64,000 nt of DNA from Aphidius gifuensis (taxonomy: Eukaryota; Arthropoda; Insecta; Hymenoptera; Braconidae), in the NCBI RefSeq assembly GCF_014905175.1, contig NC_057790.1, forward strand, positions 2,356,001 through 2,420,000, read 5' to 3'. Shown here piece by piece: positions 1 through 12,800 of the stretch. Numbering within the stretch: the first letter of the stretch is position 1; each line of letters begins with the position of its first letter. The position numbers and the translations under genes are program-made. The notes under the pieces are model-generated. The model was not told the origin of the DNA. It saw nothing but the letters and a program-made list of their open reading frames with translations, and did no database searches.

Positions 1-1021
1 TAGTAGAATTAGAGAAATTCAATTCTCTTCAATGCAACTTTCGTCTTCGTAAGTTGTTAATGGGGTCGTTGGAGCTTTTCATTCCGCCACTTTAATTCTT
101 GACACTCGATATAGTAAGAAGAAGTATACTTGGATAGTTGCCACTCATTTTGCGACGAAAGAAAAAATATAAAAAATAAAAATAATATATATTTTGTCAA
201 TGCCGGATACTTGATGCTTTTTACCATTACTGTATATAAATTTTGATCATTCTCAATATTTTTTTTTTTTTAAACAAGCTTTAAAGTCAATAAAACGCTT
301 CCGACTGTGGTTATTTATTTTATTTTAATTTTTTCATCCGTATAATAATTATTCAAATAAATGAAAAAAAAAAGTAACTTTACTGAATGTAAAAATAAAT
401 AAATATATAAATTTAAAAATACATAAACGTTCGGAAAAAATTTACAGAGCAACTTTGGCCAACCTATTTGTGGCTGAAACGTGACTTCATGTAAACCCAT
501 TGATTTTTAGTGAAAAACCCTTTCGATGCACTTACTTCTCGTCGTCGATAAACTGCATCGATAATTCATGACCATCAACCTCAATTGCATTTCAAAAATT
601 GTGAAAAAATACTCGTTCATATACTATATAATATTTCAAACAAAAAAGTTTTCTTATTTTAACTTTAATGTCAATCAATAGACATTCAATATTGATTAAT
701 TTTTAATTTCTTCAAATCTAAATTTAAATATATATAATCAAACTTTCTATAGCCTCACTATCTAGCTATTATTGATATTGAATGAAAAAAAATAAAATAA
801 AAAAAAACATGCACACTGAATGCATAAAGTGGTGGTGCTTATTTAAATTTTCACCACGTATTTTTCGAGACAAATATAATCACAAATGTTAACAATATAT
901 GAAAGGCAATATAGATGGTTATGTTGATGTTAAACTGACATATATCTATGATTATAAATGTATTGGTGTGAAAAGCCTTGGCATGTCGTGCTAATGCACT
1001 ACTTGAAAGCTCTGAAAGCAC

Positions 1022-1062
1022 ACTACTACTATATACTACTACTACTACTACTACTACTACTG
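1022..1062. repeat. (TAC)n / (CTA)n microsatellite
   Basis: About twelve trinucleotide units of TAC/CTA in a row, interrupted once near the left edge by a TATA step. It explains the run of valines and serines in the minus-strand ORF that crosses it (851-1147), so that ORF should not be read as a protein. Confidence 0.9.
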
Positions 1063-1524
1063 TATGGGTAAACTTGAGCTTAATTATTTGCTGCCTTTGG
1101 GTTTTGCTTTTGAAGAAAATAAGAGAATAGAACTCTTGGTACTGCATGTGATGAAATGAATTTTCATATTATATATATATGTATAACTGTAGACATTAGA
1201 TAGGAGAAAGTAAATATCAAGCAATTAATTGAATTATTCATGTTGTATTAGGGGCATCATTATCAAGTGCTAAATTTATTATTTATTTTTTTACTTGTTA
1301 TATTCAATTGCTATAATGTTTTAATTTTTTAATTCAAGGGATTTAATATAAAGCCACTGAATAATTTTTTATTGAAATCATTTCAATATACATAGCTAGG
1401 AATTAATAATAACTTTCTTATTTTTTTATAATTTTAATTATTAAATTATTTTATAAGAATATTGTAAATTTTTGTGGTGTATTTAACATTTAAAATTTAA
1501 TTATATTTTGATATACTGTTTTCA

Positions 1525-1555
1525 TGTCTGACTGAAGCCTGAGATGTTCTACTTA
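1525..1555 (+). repeat. dispersed 30-bp motif, copy 1
   Basis: First of five related sequences in the window. It starts TGTCTGACT and ends GAGATGTTCTACTTA. It shares about 25 of 31 positions with the copies at 22594 and 47740, and resembles the complement of those at 8977 and 36027. It is preceded by a T-rich stretch, as the other plus-strand copies are. The function is unknown; it could be the remnant of an old repeat or a repeated cis element. Confidence 0.5.
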
Positions 1556-3031
1556 CGCAAATTGATGTTGCACGTAATAGTATTAATTTTATGATTTATA
1601 ATATTATTATTTTAATATTATAATTGAAATAATAATTATATAATATTATATTTTTAAAAATTTCAATATAAAAAGAAATTATGTCAAGTTACTTGAAGTT
1701 ACTTGGTTACTAAAATGACCAGTATTTTATCACTCAGTTTGGGCTATTCTAATAATTATTTCGAGACAAAATTATCAAACTTTATAGCTGACATCATTGA
1801 GATAAAATCGATATGATATTAAACTATAAATTCATCTCACGATGTTAGTTTTTGATGCTGAAAACTTTAACATATTGTGGTCAGAATATTGATAGGAACT
1901 TACTACTGGAATCTAAGGGATGATTGTATATACATCTCAAGAGATATTCTGTTTTTTTTTTTTTCTTTGTTTTTTGCTGTCTATATTGAAAAACAAGAAC
2001 TATTGCTTTACTAGCATGATCTTTTTCTTTACTTTGACCTTTAAAATTTATTAGGTAAATGTGTATAGAACATAAAAAAACTTGGGTTTTTTACTTAACT
2101 GGAAATAAATACGACTTTATTCTCACGTAAAAAAGAATAAAATAAAATACAGATATACGAAGTAACTATCATACGTAAAAAAGAAAATATTTATATAAAT
2201 ATAAAAAGATGATTTTCTTATTTCATTTTTTCTATACCTATATAATATTTTTTTTCAAATAATGTTATACTAAATTTTTTTTATATCTTATTTGAAAAGC
2301 TCTCTTGAGAGATAAAAAGTTTATGCTCTTCATTTCAAAGTTTATTTTATTTTTTTTAACTATTTTTTAGTTATCATTTGGTTTCTTTTTTATAACCTGT
2401 AGTTTAATTTATGACTCGCATCGTGTTGTATATTGAGGGTTAACATAATTCTCACGTTTGTCACAAAAGTGCGATCTATCTTGTCGAAAAAAAAAAAAAA
2501 ATAAATATATGTACATGCTCACTCGGTAAAATATATTTTTTATTATTTATTTAGACAATGAAAAAAAATATAGAAATAAAAAATAGACTCTAGGTAAACA
2601 AATATTCAGTAGGGAAAAAAAATAAATGAGATAATTTCGTGGCTATATACTGCACTCGCAATATACCACATGTTTTTCTGTGTTTTCGTTTTTATGAATT
2701 TTTTTTTTTCATTCTTTATTTATTTATTTTTCCAGCCGGCGTGTTTTGTTCCTTTGCTTGTTAACCCCTGGTGACATTTACTCGAGTGTTCAAAAATCGT
2801 TTTAGTATATAAAACCAACTCAGTAAAACAGTGTTTTAAACAAATTTTATTTTTATAGTATAATATAAAATAAAATTAAAAAAAGAAAAAGAACATTGTA
2901 AAATATATTTGCGTTATTACGAGTTTGTTAAATAATCATTAATTTTTTATTATTTTTCAAGTGTTTTATGATAAAATAAGAGCTTTAACTTTGAGTCATT
3001 TGATGTTGTGGTATGTTATGTGTATATAATC

Positions 3032-3165
3032 GTAGTAAGAGGGTAAACTACCCTGCCATTTCAAGCAAAATTCGTTTTCTAAAGCCTCTGAACGCGATCG
3101 TAAATCCAGATTAGAGGCTCGCGTGAAGGATAAGCTTAATATTTTGAGGGTTAAAACGATGTGAA
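3032..3165. other. G+C-richer island, possible exon on either strand
   Basis: This segment rises to about 45% G+C with several CpGs between flanks of roughly 20%. On the plus strand one frame is open for 39 codons (ends KDKLNILRVKTM then TGA) and could leave by a GTGAAAG donor inside the final ATG codon, but there is no pyrimidine tract before it. On the minus strand a different frame is open for about 60 codons, with a reasonable upstream pyrimidine stretch and a CAG|GGTAGT site. As both strands are open I only call an island. Alternatives are a conserved non-coding element or an alternative exon. Confidence 0.3.
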
Positions 3166-6100
3166 AGTATAGATAACAAAATAATAGAAAATAAAAAATA
3201 TATATTTACAAAAACAAACAACATTAACACTCAATTATTTGTATATAAAAAAAAATAAAAAATATATTTACTATAGTAGTGTGAATTGTCGTAAACTATC
3301 GTGATGAATATATTTATAATGATGAAATTAATTTTTGACTTACCAATTTGAATTAATCAAAGCGCAAATGAGCTAACAATATATGTGTTATGTATGTGTG
3401 CTTTATTTGGCTGCATCATTACGGTTTTGATGCCATTAATTTTCTGAGCCACGACGTGGAATACGAATTAGCAATCAGTGCCGTTTTCGCTCATCAATTA
3501 TTATTATAACTCGTACTGTCCATCATAAAATTTTTCCACTTGGCACGCTATTATCTCGATTATATTTGACATACGAGATATCCAAGAAATCTGAAAATTA
3601 AAATTTATTATAACATTTACAATTAAATTTTATATCATTCAAGTTTAATAATAGATATTATTGTAAATTGTATTTATATATTCTCGAGGTTTTTTTTTAT
3701 TTTTAGAATTTGAGGAAGGAAATTGAATATTTTTTTTTACCGAGAATATAGATTTATTTATTCAGTTTTAATTTTTTTAAATTTAATATTGATAACGAAG
3801 ATTATTTCATGGAATTTTTTTTCTTATAGAAAAGTAAATGGGATTTGTTTTTATTTTTTCTTTTTTAAGTTTATTTTGTTACTAAGGTTTTTAATTAATT
3901 TTGTAAATATATAGATGATAGTGTATTAATAAAGAACAAACGAAAAATGTATAAGTTGAAAAAAAATTTCAACCTAAAAATATACTATATGAAAATGGCA
4001 GAAAGGTGAAGAGTTGTGGTCAGAATTTATTTATTTTTTTTTTTCAAAAAGTACATTTTACGCCAGGGTAGCTTGAAAGCCACTGGATGACGACCACTTT
4101 CTCTCTCATTGCAAGGCTTCTCATTTTCTGCCTGCAAAGATAATGCGCCTCGTTTCACCTAAGCCACGTTGAAACCACCTCGAAAAATGAAAAAAAAAAA
4201 AAAAAATACAGCAGTCTAAGTATATGAAAACAAAAAAGAAAGGGTTGAAGAAAAATAAAAAGAAAAAAAAATAGGAAAGAAAAATAAAATGAAAAAGCCA
4301 AAAGAAAAAAAAAAAAAAAGCAGTCGGAAAAGCTGATGAATAGGATTGCATAAACTTTCAGGGATTTTATCGCACCAGGTCAGAAAACTCAACTATCTTC
4401 TTTTTTTTTTCTTCTTCGTAATATTTTATTTATGCTGTTTATTATATTTTTTTACACTTTTAAAACATTTTTAAAAAATATCAAATCTACTAAAACACAT
4501 AAAAAAAAAATATTTCGTAAATAATTTAGAAAATAACCTTTCATAATTTTTCATCAATTACAATTTTGTTGTGATAAAAAAGAATAAACCTTTTATTTCA
4601 TTTATTATATACAAACTATTTATTTACAAGTGTCAAAAATTAAATATAAAAAAATAAATAAAATTAACTAAGCGTGTTAATGAAATATTTAAAATAATAA
4701 AAAAAAAGCTCTCTCTAAAATAGATTTTTTTATTTGCAGTTTTAAGCATATATACAAAACTCAACGTCGTGAACTGAAATTGTAAGCAGACTTGGTTTTT
4801 GTGTCCACCTCCTGGTCACCTTCATTACACGAGTATACGTGCACATGGTACAAAATTTCCCAGAAAACGCACCCTGGCATAAAGCCCATTTTTCCAGATG
4901 CCAGTAAACAGTTTTCTCCTTTTATACTTCTATCTATATTTCCATTTTTCTATTCTTTAATATATATATATTTTTTTGATCTATTTTCCTCGTGTCTTTT
5001 GCCAGGACAAAGAATATCACCGGCACGTATATTAACCTTGAAATCTACCGCAGAATCTTTGATTTAAAAATCACTATTGATTTTTGTTTTTTCTTTATGA
5101 TTGAATTTTTTTAACAAGATATCAAGATAAAAAAAAATTCACGTTATTTGCTTCAATTGATTTTTATTCAATTTAAAAAAATGTATATAGTTTAAATAGA
5201 CCGTAGGATACTTTAAATTGATACTTGAAAATTGACGTTTTAAAATTTTCCAAGAGGTGTTAATGAACCATTTTATATTTTTTTTTGGATTTTTTGGTCG
5301 ATGGGGTTTTTCAGTTATTGCGGCTATTTTATACCGTCCGAAATAAATTTATACCGAGTGTAAAAAAGACAGCACATCATTCATCCAATGAATTTATTCA
5401 CATTATTTGGCATCGGTTCTCGATATCTATCTCATCAAAAAAACCAAATGAAACTATATTTTTTTTACCATTTTTTTTTTTTTTCTTTATTATTAGTTTT
5501 TATATTTATTTTCATTTTTTATTTTGTAGATATATACAGACGACTGTTATATAAAATTTGACTAACGAGTAATGACTTTTCCGGCATCTGGGTATCATCA
5601 TTACGGTTTATGGTGTATATGTATATACTTTTGGCTATTTAAATTTAAAAGAGAGTAAATATACGCAAAGTAGAACGTCACATAAAGCCAAGGTATATGT
5701 GACAGTAAAGTGGTGAGATATATAGAATGAAAAATGAAATACTAGAAAAATATTCACCAGTTGAAAAGTAGAAATACGAGAAAGGAAACATCGTTAGATA
5801 TTTTATATATGTGGCTGTATTCATACTCGTATATATACACAAAAAATATGTACATAAGAACATTGAATTTAAATTTTAATTCGTTGATATAACGAATTTT
5901 CAGATTTTTTAATATACACTCTCTTTTGACGTCAGCAATCATAATACAACTTTATTCATTTTGTAGATTAAATTAATTATTTCTTGGATTTTATTTGTCT
6001 ATTTATTTATTTGAATGAATTGCATTGATGAATTTCAAGTTTATCAAACTCAATTGTTGATATTATTATTATTGATAAATGTATTGATTGTTAGCAAATG

Positions 6101-8126
6101 TCTTATTTTTTTTTGTTAATAAAATGCTGATGAAACTAAGTAATAATTGTTAAGTAAATAAAATGTTTTTGAAATTTATTCATCGTATATTTAGGTATCT
6201 ATTGTTAACTATATTTTTTTTTTCAACTTTGTTTAACTTGTTGTTTACTCAAATTGAATAATCTAATTTAATAAAATTAAATTTCCCTAAAATTTACACC
6301 CAAAAATACAATTGTAATTATATTTAATTTGTATTTTTTTTGTTTTTATTTTTATTTCATTCAATTCTTTTTATTCTTTAACTGTATTTTATTTTTCTCA
6401 CAAATTAATTCACCAAGTATTTACCCTGGTTTTTTTACTAATTGCGGAAACACTGAAAGACGAATACTGTAAAGAAAAAGAATGAGATTACAGCTTAATG
6501 ATGCAAATGGAAAAAAAAAAAAAACAATTTAAAAAAATCTGAGCTTTGGTATGTGAGTGGAATTTTTACGTGTTACTGTAATGAAAAAGAGCTTATACTT
6601 TCGACCAATTAAAGTATTCACATAATACGAGTGAAAAAGCTCAAGTGTAAATTTTATTTTTTATTTTCTTGACTTTTATATATTTTATTTTTATTATTTT
6701 CAATTTCTTTTGAGGTATTATTCATCAAAGGGTACATGGGTTGCTCCTATGTATGCGAGGTTATTATTTCATACGCATAAAAATACATACACACATTTGT
6801 ATATATGAAAAGAAATACTTCATTAAGTCAGTGTTGAATATTTGTCGGTTATATATAATAGGCTATGGCTTATATTCCAACACTGCATTTAGCTGTGGTA
6901 AGACTTTACAGGCCAAAAGCATTAGATTGTATTCATTGGTGGTGAGAATTTGTAAACCAATGGCTAGTGTATATATCTAGTCAATGTGTATACGAAGAAA
7001 AGCTTGAACAAGTAAAAGCTGCAGGACTTGAAAATTAATGCAAGTCTGCATGAGTTTGTGGTTTTGGACTTTACGATACTTTGGCTCTTAGACAACCACG
7101 AGAGAAGAAGCTTACAATGTCCAACTTTTAAATCCATATACATATATATAAATACAATATCAAGATTCCATGTTATACTTGTACAAATATATGACATTGG
7201 AATTTAACAGCATCTTTAGTAGCTAAGTAAAGACTATCCTTATATTACAAATACGAATATATATGTCAACGCAAACAATAAACTTTCGTTACTCGACAAA
7301 ACTGACTGACCCATTCAGCAATGTGTGAAATGGTTTTTGTACTGAAAAAGAAAAAAGACATGGTTGTATTTGGATTTTCTCAATAATGGAAAATTGCCAA
7401 TTTTATTTTTCATAAATTTTGGCAATGTATCCAATCGTATATAAATACGTAAAATGTTTTGCTATGACAATTTTTATTTTTATAATTTTCATTTAAAAAA
7501 AAATTATTATTTGGTTTCTCTCAGTACTTTATTGTACTTTTTTTATATCAATAGTTTTTATAATACGTTTGTTTGTATGTTAATGATTATGTAGACAGTA
7601 TTTTTTTCATTTGAATATTAAAATAAAAATTATTTTGTCAATAACAATGTTTTTGAGCGTCAAGCAATATATATTTTGTGAGGTTGAAATTAACATCAAA
7701 CATTTGCCGGTTAGCCTCAGGGTGTTATTTTGAATATAACTACAAAGGTATGTGCTTGATGTTTACTAAAACTGATTTGGTATGTTTTTTAATTTTTTTT
7801 TTAGCTGTTGCTTAATTGAATACAAAAGCTGTTTCACGTGCGAATTTAAAGCACACAGTTGTGCAGCTTTTTTATTAATTTTTTTTTTTTTGAAATAAAC
7901 AACAATATATGATGATGATGATGAATGAAAAATGAAAAAAAAGAACAATCACAGATTTAAAAAAAATTTATTGAGATATAAAATATCAGATCAGATGATT
8001 AAATCAGCCAATCGGAGCTAAGTACTTTTGATATGGACATCGTAATTTATTGATCCACGAAATCGTGGCTAAAATAACATGGCCATATACAATGTGTAGT
8101 TTTATTCAGACAGTTAGTGTGGTTCA

Positions 8127-8172
8127 CCAACAGTATCAACATCATCAACATCAACAACAACAAAAACAACAA
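8127..8172. repeat. CAA / CATCAA low-complexity tract
   Basis: Imperfect repeats of CAACAT, CATCAA and CAACAA units. It encodes the cysteine run at the end of the minus-strand ORF 8151-8351. That ORF begins at GTG rather than ATG, and I do not call it a gene. Confidence 0.85.
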
Positions 8173-8976
8173 TAATGAACAATTTTAAATGAAACCGTCC
8201 AAACTCCAAACGAGATATCACAAAGCCAACGATTTTCTCTCTGTTTTGACAAGTCGATAGAATAACTGGTACACCACAATTTATTACTTCGATTTTGGAA
8301 AATTGCGGTCGCAGGTGTCGTGCTTCGAACTTGTCGACGAATAAAATTCACGTAGTCGGCAGAAAAAGAGAAAAAGGTTTTTTCTATAAAAGAAAGAAAA
8401 AAAAAACGAAATTTATATAAAAAAAAAAATGGAATATCAAAAACTTATTTCGAGTTTGATACTTTAATACTTTGATATTGGTTACTTGATACTTTGGATC
8501 ATATTAATTCTTGGGTGTTTTGAAAAAAAAAAAAAAAAGAAAACAGAAAATAAAAATTGATTTTATTTTATTTATATTGCAACATATGTTTTTTTATTGA
8601 TCTTTTCTCTCGTTGTTATGATTCATTTTGTTCAGAAATCGAAATCTCTTCATTTAATACCCAAGAGACTTGAAGAGTTTTTTTTTTTTGCATTATTTTT
8701 TATCACTGTATTTTTATACAAAAGCTCTTTCGATTGCCCATGTTATCCTCACGATATTTCTTCAATAAATGATTATTTATTATCATCATTAAATAACGAT
8801 AACAATAAAATTCATTTAATTTAGATTTTTTTTTTCTTTCGTGGATAAATTTACAAAATAAAAAATAATCTATAAAATTATTAAACACCACAAAAAGTAA
8901 AATGAATTTTCGTTTATTCTGAATAATCGTATCCAATAATTTTACTGGAGAATAATTTAAAAACGTTTACTTGTTT

Positions 8977-9004
8977 CAGTAGTACAAGTCAAGCAATGTC
9001 AGAC
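8977..9004 (-). repeat. dispersed 30-bp motif, copy 2 (inverted)
   Basis: Reads TCAGTAGTACAAGTCAAG then CAATGTCAGAC. It is nearly identical (about 29 of 31 positions with flanks) to the copy at 36027, which lies 27 kb away in the same orientation. Its complement resembles the three plus-strand copies. Function unknown. Confidence 0.5.
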
Positions 9005-9302
9005 TTTAAATTGTTTTATGTAATTTTTATAATTTTAATAATTCAAAGGTGTTTTGTATTACATAACAGTAGTGAAAAAAAAATATATTCAATTACTTGA
9101 AATATAGTTGGTAATATTTAATGAAAATCATTGTTTTTTTTTGAGAAAAAAATAAGTAATTATTTTTAATAAAATGATGGATACAATGTGCATCAATCAT
9201 TGTATCAATTTTGAACAAATTTGACTGTGATTCAATAAAAAATGAGTCAAACAAATAAAGATTGAGTTACGAAAAAAGTATTATCTTAATATATATACTC
9301 AC

Positions 9303-9391
9303 TGTTAAATCCCAGGAGTACATTAAAGGCAGAGCCTTCAAGCCATGGAAGATCATGCGACAGGTGGATAACGGTCGAGACAAAGTGCACC
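9303..9391 (-). CDS. Candidate internal exon, unknown protein (89 nt)
   Basis: On the minus strand a strong acceptor (a T-rich tract ending ctttttttgcag) leads into 89 nt of about 50% G+C that end at a perfect GTGAGT donor. The flanks are about 15% G+C, so the compositional step coincides with both splice sites. Skipping one base, the frame reads 29 codons without a stop (VHFVSTVIHLSHDLPWLEGS, then about nine more, mostly hydrophobic). A second frame is also open; the third hits TGA. I do not recognise the family. It would enter after two bases of a codon and leave with one base over. A neighbouring candidate at 9791-9859 on the same strand does not match its phase for certain. It could instead be a conserved intronic element with chance splice sites. 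Confidence 0.35.
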
Positions 9392-9790
9392 CTGCAAAAA
9401 AAGTAAAAACAAAAAAATGTTAGATCTCTCGATGGCAAACTGCACTGTTCAATGTTTTTTTTTTTTTTTTTGTTTTTCTCTATGTGTTTTTATTTTATTT
9501 TTAACTTTAAAAATAAAAAAAATCTTTTTCGTTTTTTAGCAGTGTGTGGCAATGCTCGAGTGTCATTTAAACATGCTGGCTTGTTCCGTTTTACTTTTAT
9601 ATTTTTTCTCCAATTAAATTCGTGTTGATTGTTTTGTAAACAAAAATAAGTTTTTTTTAATAAAAAAATTACATATATATTCGGTACGTTAATATTCATA
9701 GTAGGCCTCATGGTTTCTTGATTTTCTCGAAACGTGAGTGTATGGAAAAAAAAAAAAAAAATATGTCTATGTGAAAAAATATAACAAAGC

Positions 9791-9859
9791 CTGTAGCATG
9801 ATTGCCACGTTCATGAACAAACACATCAACTAACGCAGGTTCACCGATGGAATTGACGA
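9791..9859 (-). CDS. Weak candidate exon upstream of 9303-9391
   Basis: A very good minus-strand acceptor (atatttcgttttttccag) opens a frame that, after two bases, runs about 30 codons; it begins VNSIGEPALVDVFVHERGNH. The other two frames stop early. No normal GT donor fits. The only donor at the expected place is a GC site (ACAG|GCTTTG), which is rare and poor here, and the frame simply runs on into T-rich intron-like sequence. Its end is therefore a guess. It lies 400 bp upstream of the better exon candidate on the same strand, which is the main reason to list it. Confidence 0.18.
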
Positions 9860-12800
9860 CTGGAAAAAACGAAATATAAAAACATTCGAAAAAAAAAAAC
9901 TAATAAATACATATTTATCTATCGAAATAAAATAAAATTGACTACATTGGTGTACAGTATAATTGAATAATCGGGTTAGTCGTTTGATTTTGTGAACGAG
10001 GCGGACATTACTGCAACAGGGGAATCAGGCAATACTATTAACCAAGCCCTTGCCTGTGGACATGCCATGATAGATCCTACCAACCAACAATTTTATTGAT
10101 TTTATACTCGTGATTTTTCTAGTATTCCAGATTATTCATTTTATTTTTTTTTTTTTTCTGTCATAATTGAAAAAAAAAAAATAATAATAAAATAATAAAA
10201 AAATTAATAAGATAATTAATTAAAAAATAATTTCAAAGTGTAATTAAATTAAAAAATTTATATATAAAATATTCTTTCAACAAGAAATAGCTGAGTTGAC
10301 ATCTAAGAGAAATAACAGCATTTATGGGAAGACAAGTGTAGATATAGATATATGTATGGAGACTAAAATAGTCGTTGATGTCAGCCATACACCTGCTTTA
10401 CTCAGTCTGTCACCATTTATATGTATATATGTATATAATATAAAGGCCTTGGGGTGTACGCACGAAAATGACGTGCAGTGTTTGATAGTGGGTAGAAATA
10501 TATATAGACTATTCATGTTGGGTCTCAGCACCGTCTGGAGCTGAGTCTAGAGCGACTCTCTACTGGAACAACACTTGGGTGAATATGTCGTCTTTCAGTA
10601 CACGTAAAATAAAGGGTAAAATTTTATATCATTGTATGTTTTAATATATTTCAAGTACCCTTATTGGTCATATTCTAGTTTGAAAAAATATCAACTTAAT
10701 GAACTTAGAAAACATAAAAATTTCACTCTAATTTTTTAGAGAAAAAAATAAAAAACTTAATTTTTTAAAAAAATAATTTTAAGAATGACAGAGAATAAAA
10801 AAAATTAATTAACATGAGAAAAAATAAATTAATTGAAGTGAAAAAAGTAACTTTTATTCTTTAAATGAATTTTCTTTAATTTAAAAATTTTTTAATCCAA
10901 ACACAGTATAAAAAATAAAAAAATTCTCAGTGTATAGAATTTTAATTATTTTTAGTGTACTTTTTTTATTTTTAATTTATAAATTTTTAAACTTTTTTAT
11001 TTTATTTATTTTATTATTCATATTTTATTATTAAATTTTTTTCAGCATTATAAAACTTGATTGTCAACAAATTTTAATAAAAAAAAAAATATAATAATTC
11101 TCAGCTTTTATAGTATTTCATGAAATCAATGGAAAAAAAAAAACAAATAAAAAAACATTTAATGTTTACTAAAAAACACTAAATGATAGCTTTTATCAAA
11201 AGTTTAACTGTTAAGTTAAATGGTTGAGATTGTCCTGTGGGGTAAAATGAAAAAAAATAAAATAACAAAAAAAAAAAAGATAAAAAACAAATCCATAAAA
11301 TGTTGTCTTTCTTTCGGCGTATCCTTGTTATCTCCCCCGAGAGTTTTCACATTTTCCTAAAGTAGGAATCTTTAAATGCGGGCTAAATGCCTTTTTGCAA
11401 TGTCGAGAACTGAGTGTTATACACAAGAATAGAAGGAGCAAGAGGGGAAGCAATAGAGGAACAAAAAAAAATAGAATAAAACAAATAAGAATAAAAAAAA
11501 ATTAAAAAAAAAAAAAAGTATCTTAGACGACTAAGTGCATCGTTTCTTTGCTTATTCAGCGGTACTGAGTTTTTCTTCTGTCTCAACTGGCTTTTCTTGC
11601 AAGTGACTCTCAACTTTATCATTTTTTTTATTTTTAAATTTTTTTTTCCTATAACTTTTTCAACAGTTTCCTTTATTTTTTATTCAATTTAGTTTATTAT
11701 TTTTTATTATTTTTTTTGTACTCTAACGAACACTCGATACTGATCCGAATTATTTTTTCTTGTATGACTAGAATTTTTTTTTAATGATTACTTTTATTTT
11801 TCAATGTTATTTTTTGCTTTCTGACAAACTAACGTTCTATCTTCTTCTTTTTTTTCTACTCGAAATACGTATTAAGCTGAACTCTAAAAATGTCAAACGC
11901 TCACGAATCCAATCAAAAATGTTTTATTTTCTTTTTCATTAATTTTTTTTTATTATTTTTCTAAATCTCGGTCTTCCGTTTTTCAATTTGGTGTATTCAT
12001 CAGAATTTTATATCCCGTCGTAACTTTAAAATGCCACAAAATAGAGAATGTTATTTTTTTTTCCCAGTTGAATTGCATATATGACTTCAATATATTATTC
12101 ATCAATCATAAAACAATGTATAGAATAAAAATTGAATAATAAATATATTTTTTTTAAATTGTTCATTTGTCAATGCTATATAGTTTGTAATTTTTCACAT
12201 GACCAAAAATTCTGGAAAATTTTTCCAAATTATTCAAAATTCAATGAATTGACAATTAATTGTCTCTCTGACAAACACCATATGCTAAAAAATGTCACGA
12301 ATCGTTGGTTATTATTATTTTTCTCATTTTCAGTTTGTTTTTTTCTTTTTTTATTATTGTTTTAATTAATTTATTTATTTTTTCAATTTTGTTTTTATAT
12401 CAATGAATGAAACATGAGCAATCAAATCATTGAACGACAGCGCGCAATCTGTCGAATCAATATGATGAAAATTTAACATGTTGAAACAAAAAATATGCAG
12501 AAAAAAAAAATAATTTTGTAAATACGAATGCTGCATTCTATATGAAATAATAATAATCAGAAAAAAAATATACATGTATATATTTGATGAGGTAAATGTA
12601 TGCATAGTCTAGAGAACGAGCGGAAACGAATGAAAAATTGTTCAAGTATGCTACCACGTTTATTGAAAGCTGTCGGGAAAGCGTGACAATAAAAGTAAAA
12701 AAAAAAAAAAATAAATATTTTATATATATATACAGAAGGAAAACGATAAATAAAAAAAAATTTCTCGAGACTTTCCAACGGTTGTTACATTGAATAATAA

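Larger units (their letters stand above)
1..9302. other. A+T-rich background, no recognisable gene
   Basis: Long A and T runs, (TA)n tracts and short mixed stretches. No frame here stands out as a conserved protein. Items inside it are listed separately: a TAC microsatellite, one copy of the 30-bp dispersed motif, a G+C-richer island near 3.1 kb and a CAA/CATCAA tract near 8.15 kb. A short island at 4050-4170 has a fair minus-strand acceptor (ttatctttgcag) before a stop-free frame of about 33 codons, but no donor. A 44-nt minus-strand segment at 536-579 ends at a perfect GTAAGT donor but has a weak acceptor. I read the whole block as intronic or intergenic. Confidence 0.6.

Noticed and set aside
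536..579. 44-nt minus-strand exon with GTAAGT donor (VDGHELSMQFIDDEK)
   Set aside because: The acceptor lacks a pyrimidine tract and the segment is too short to rise above chance.
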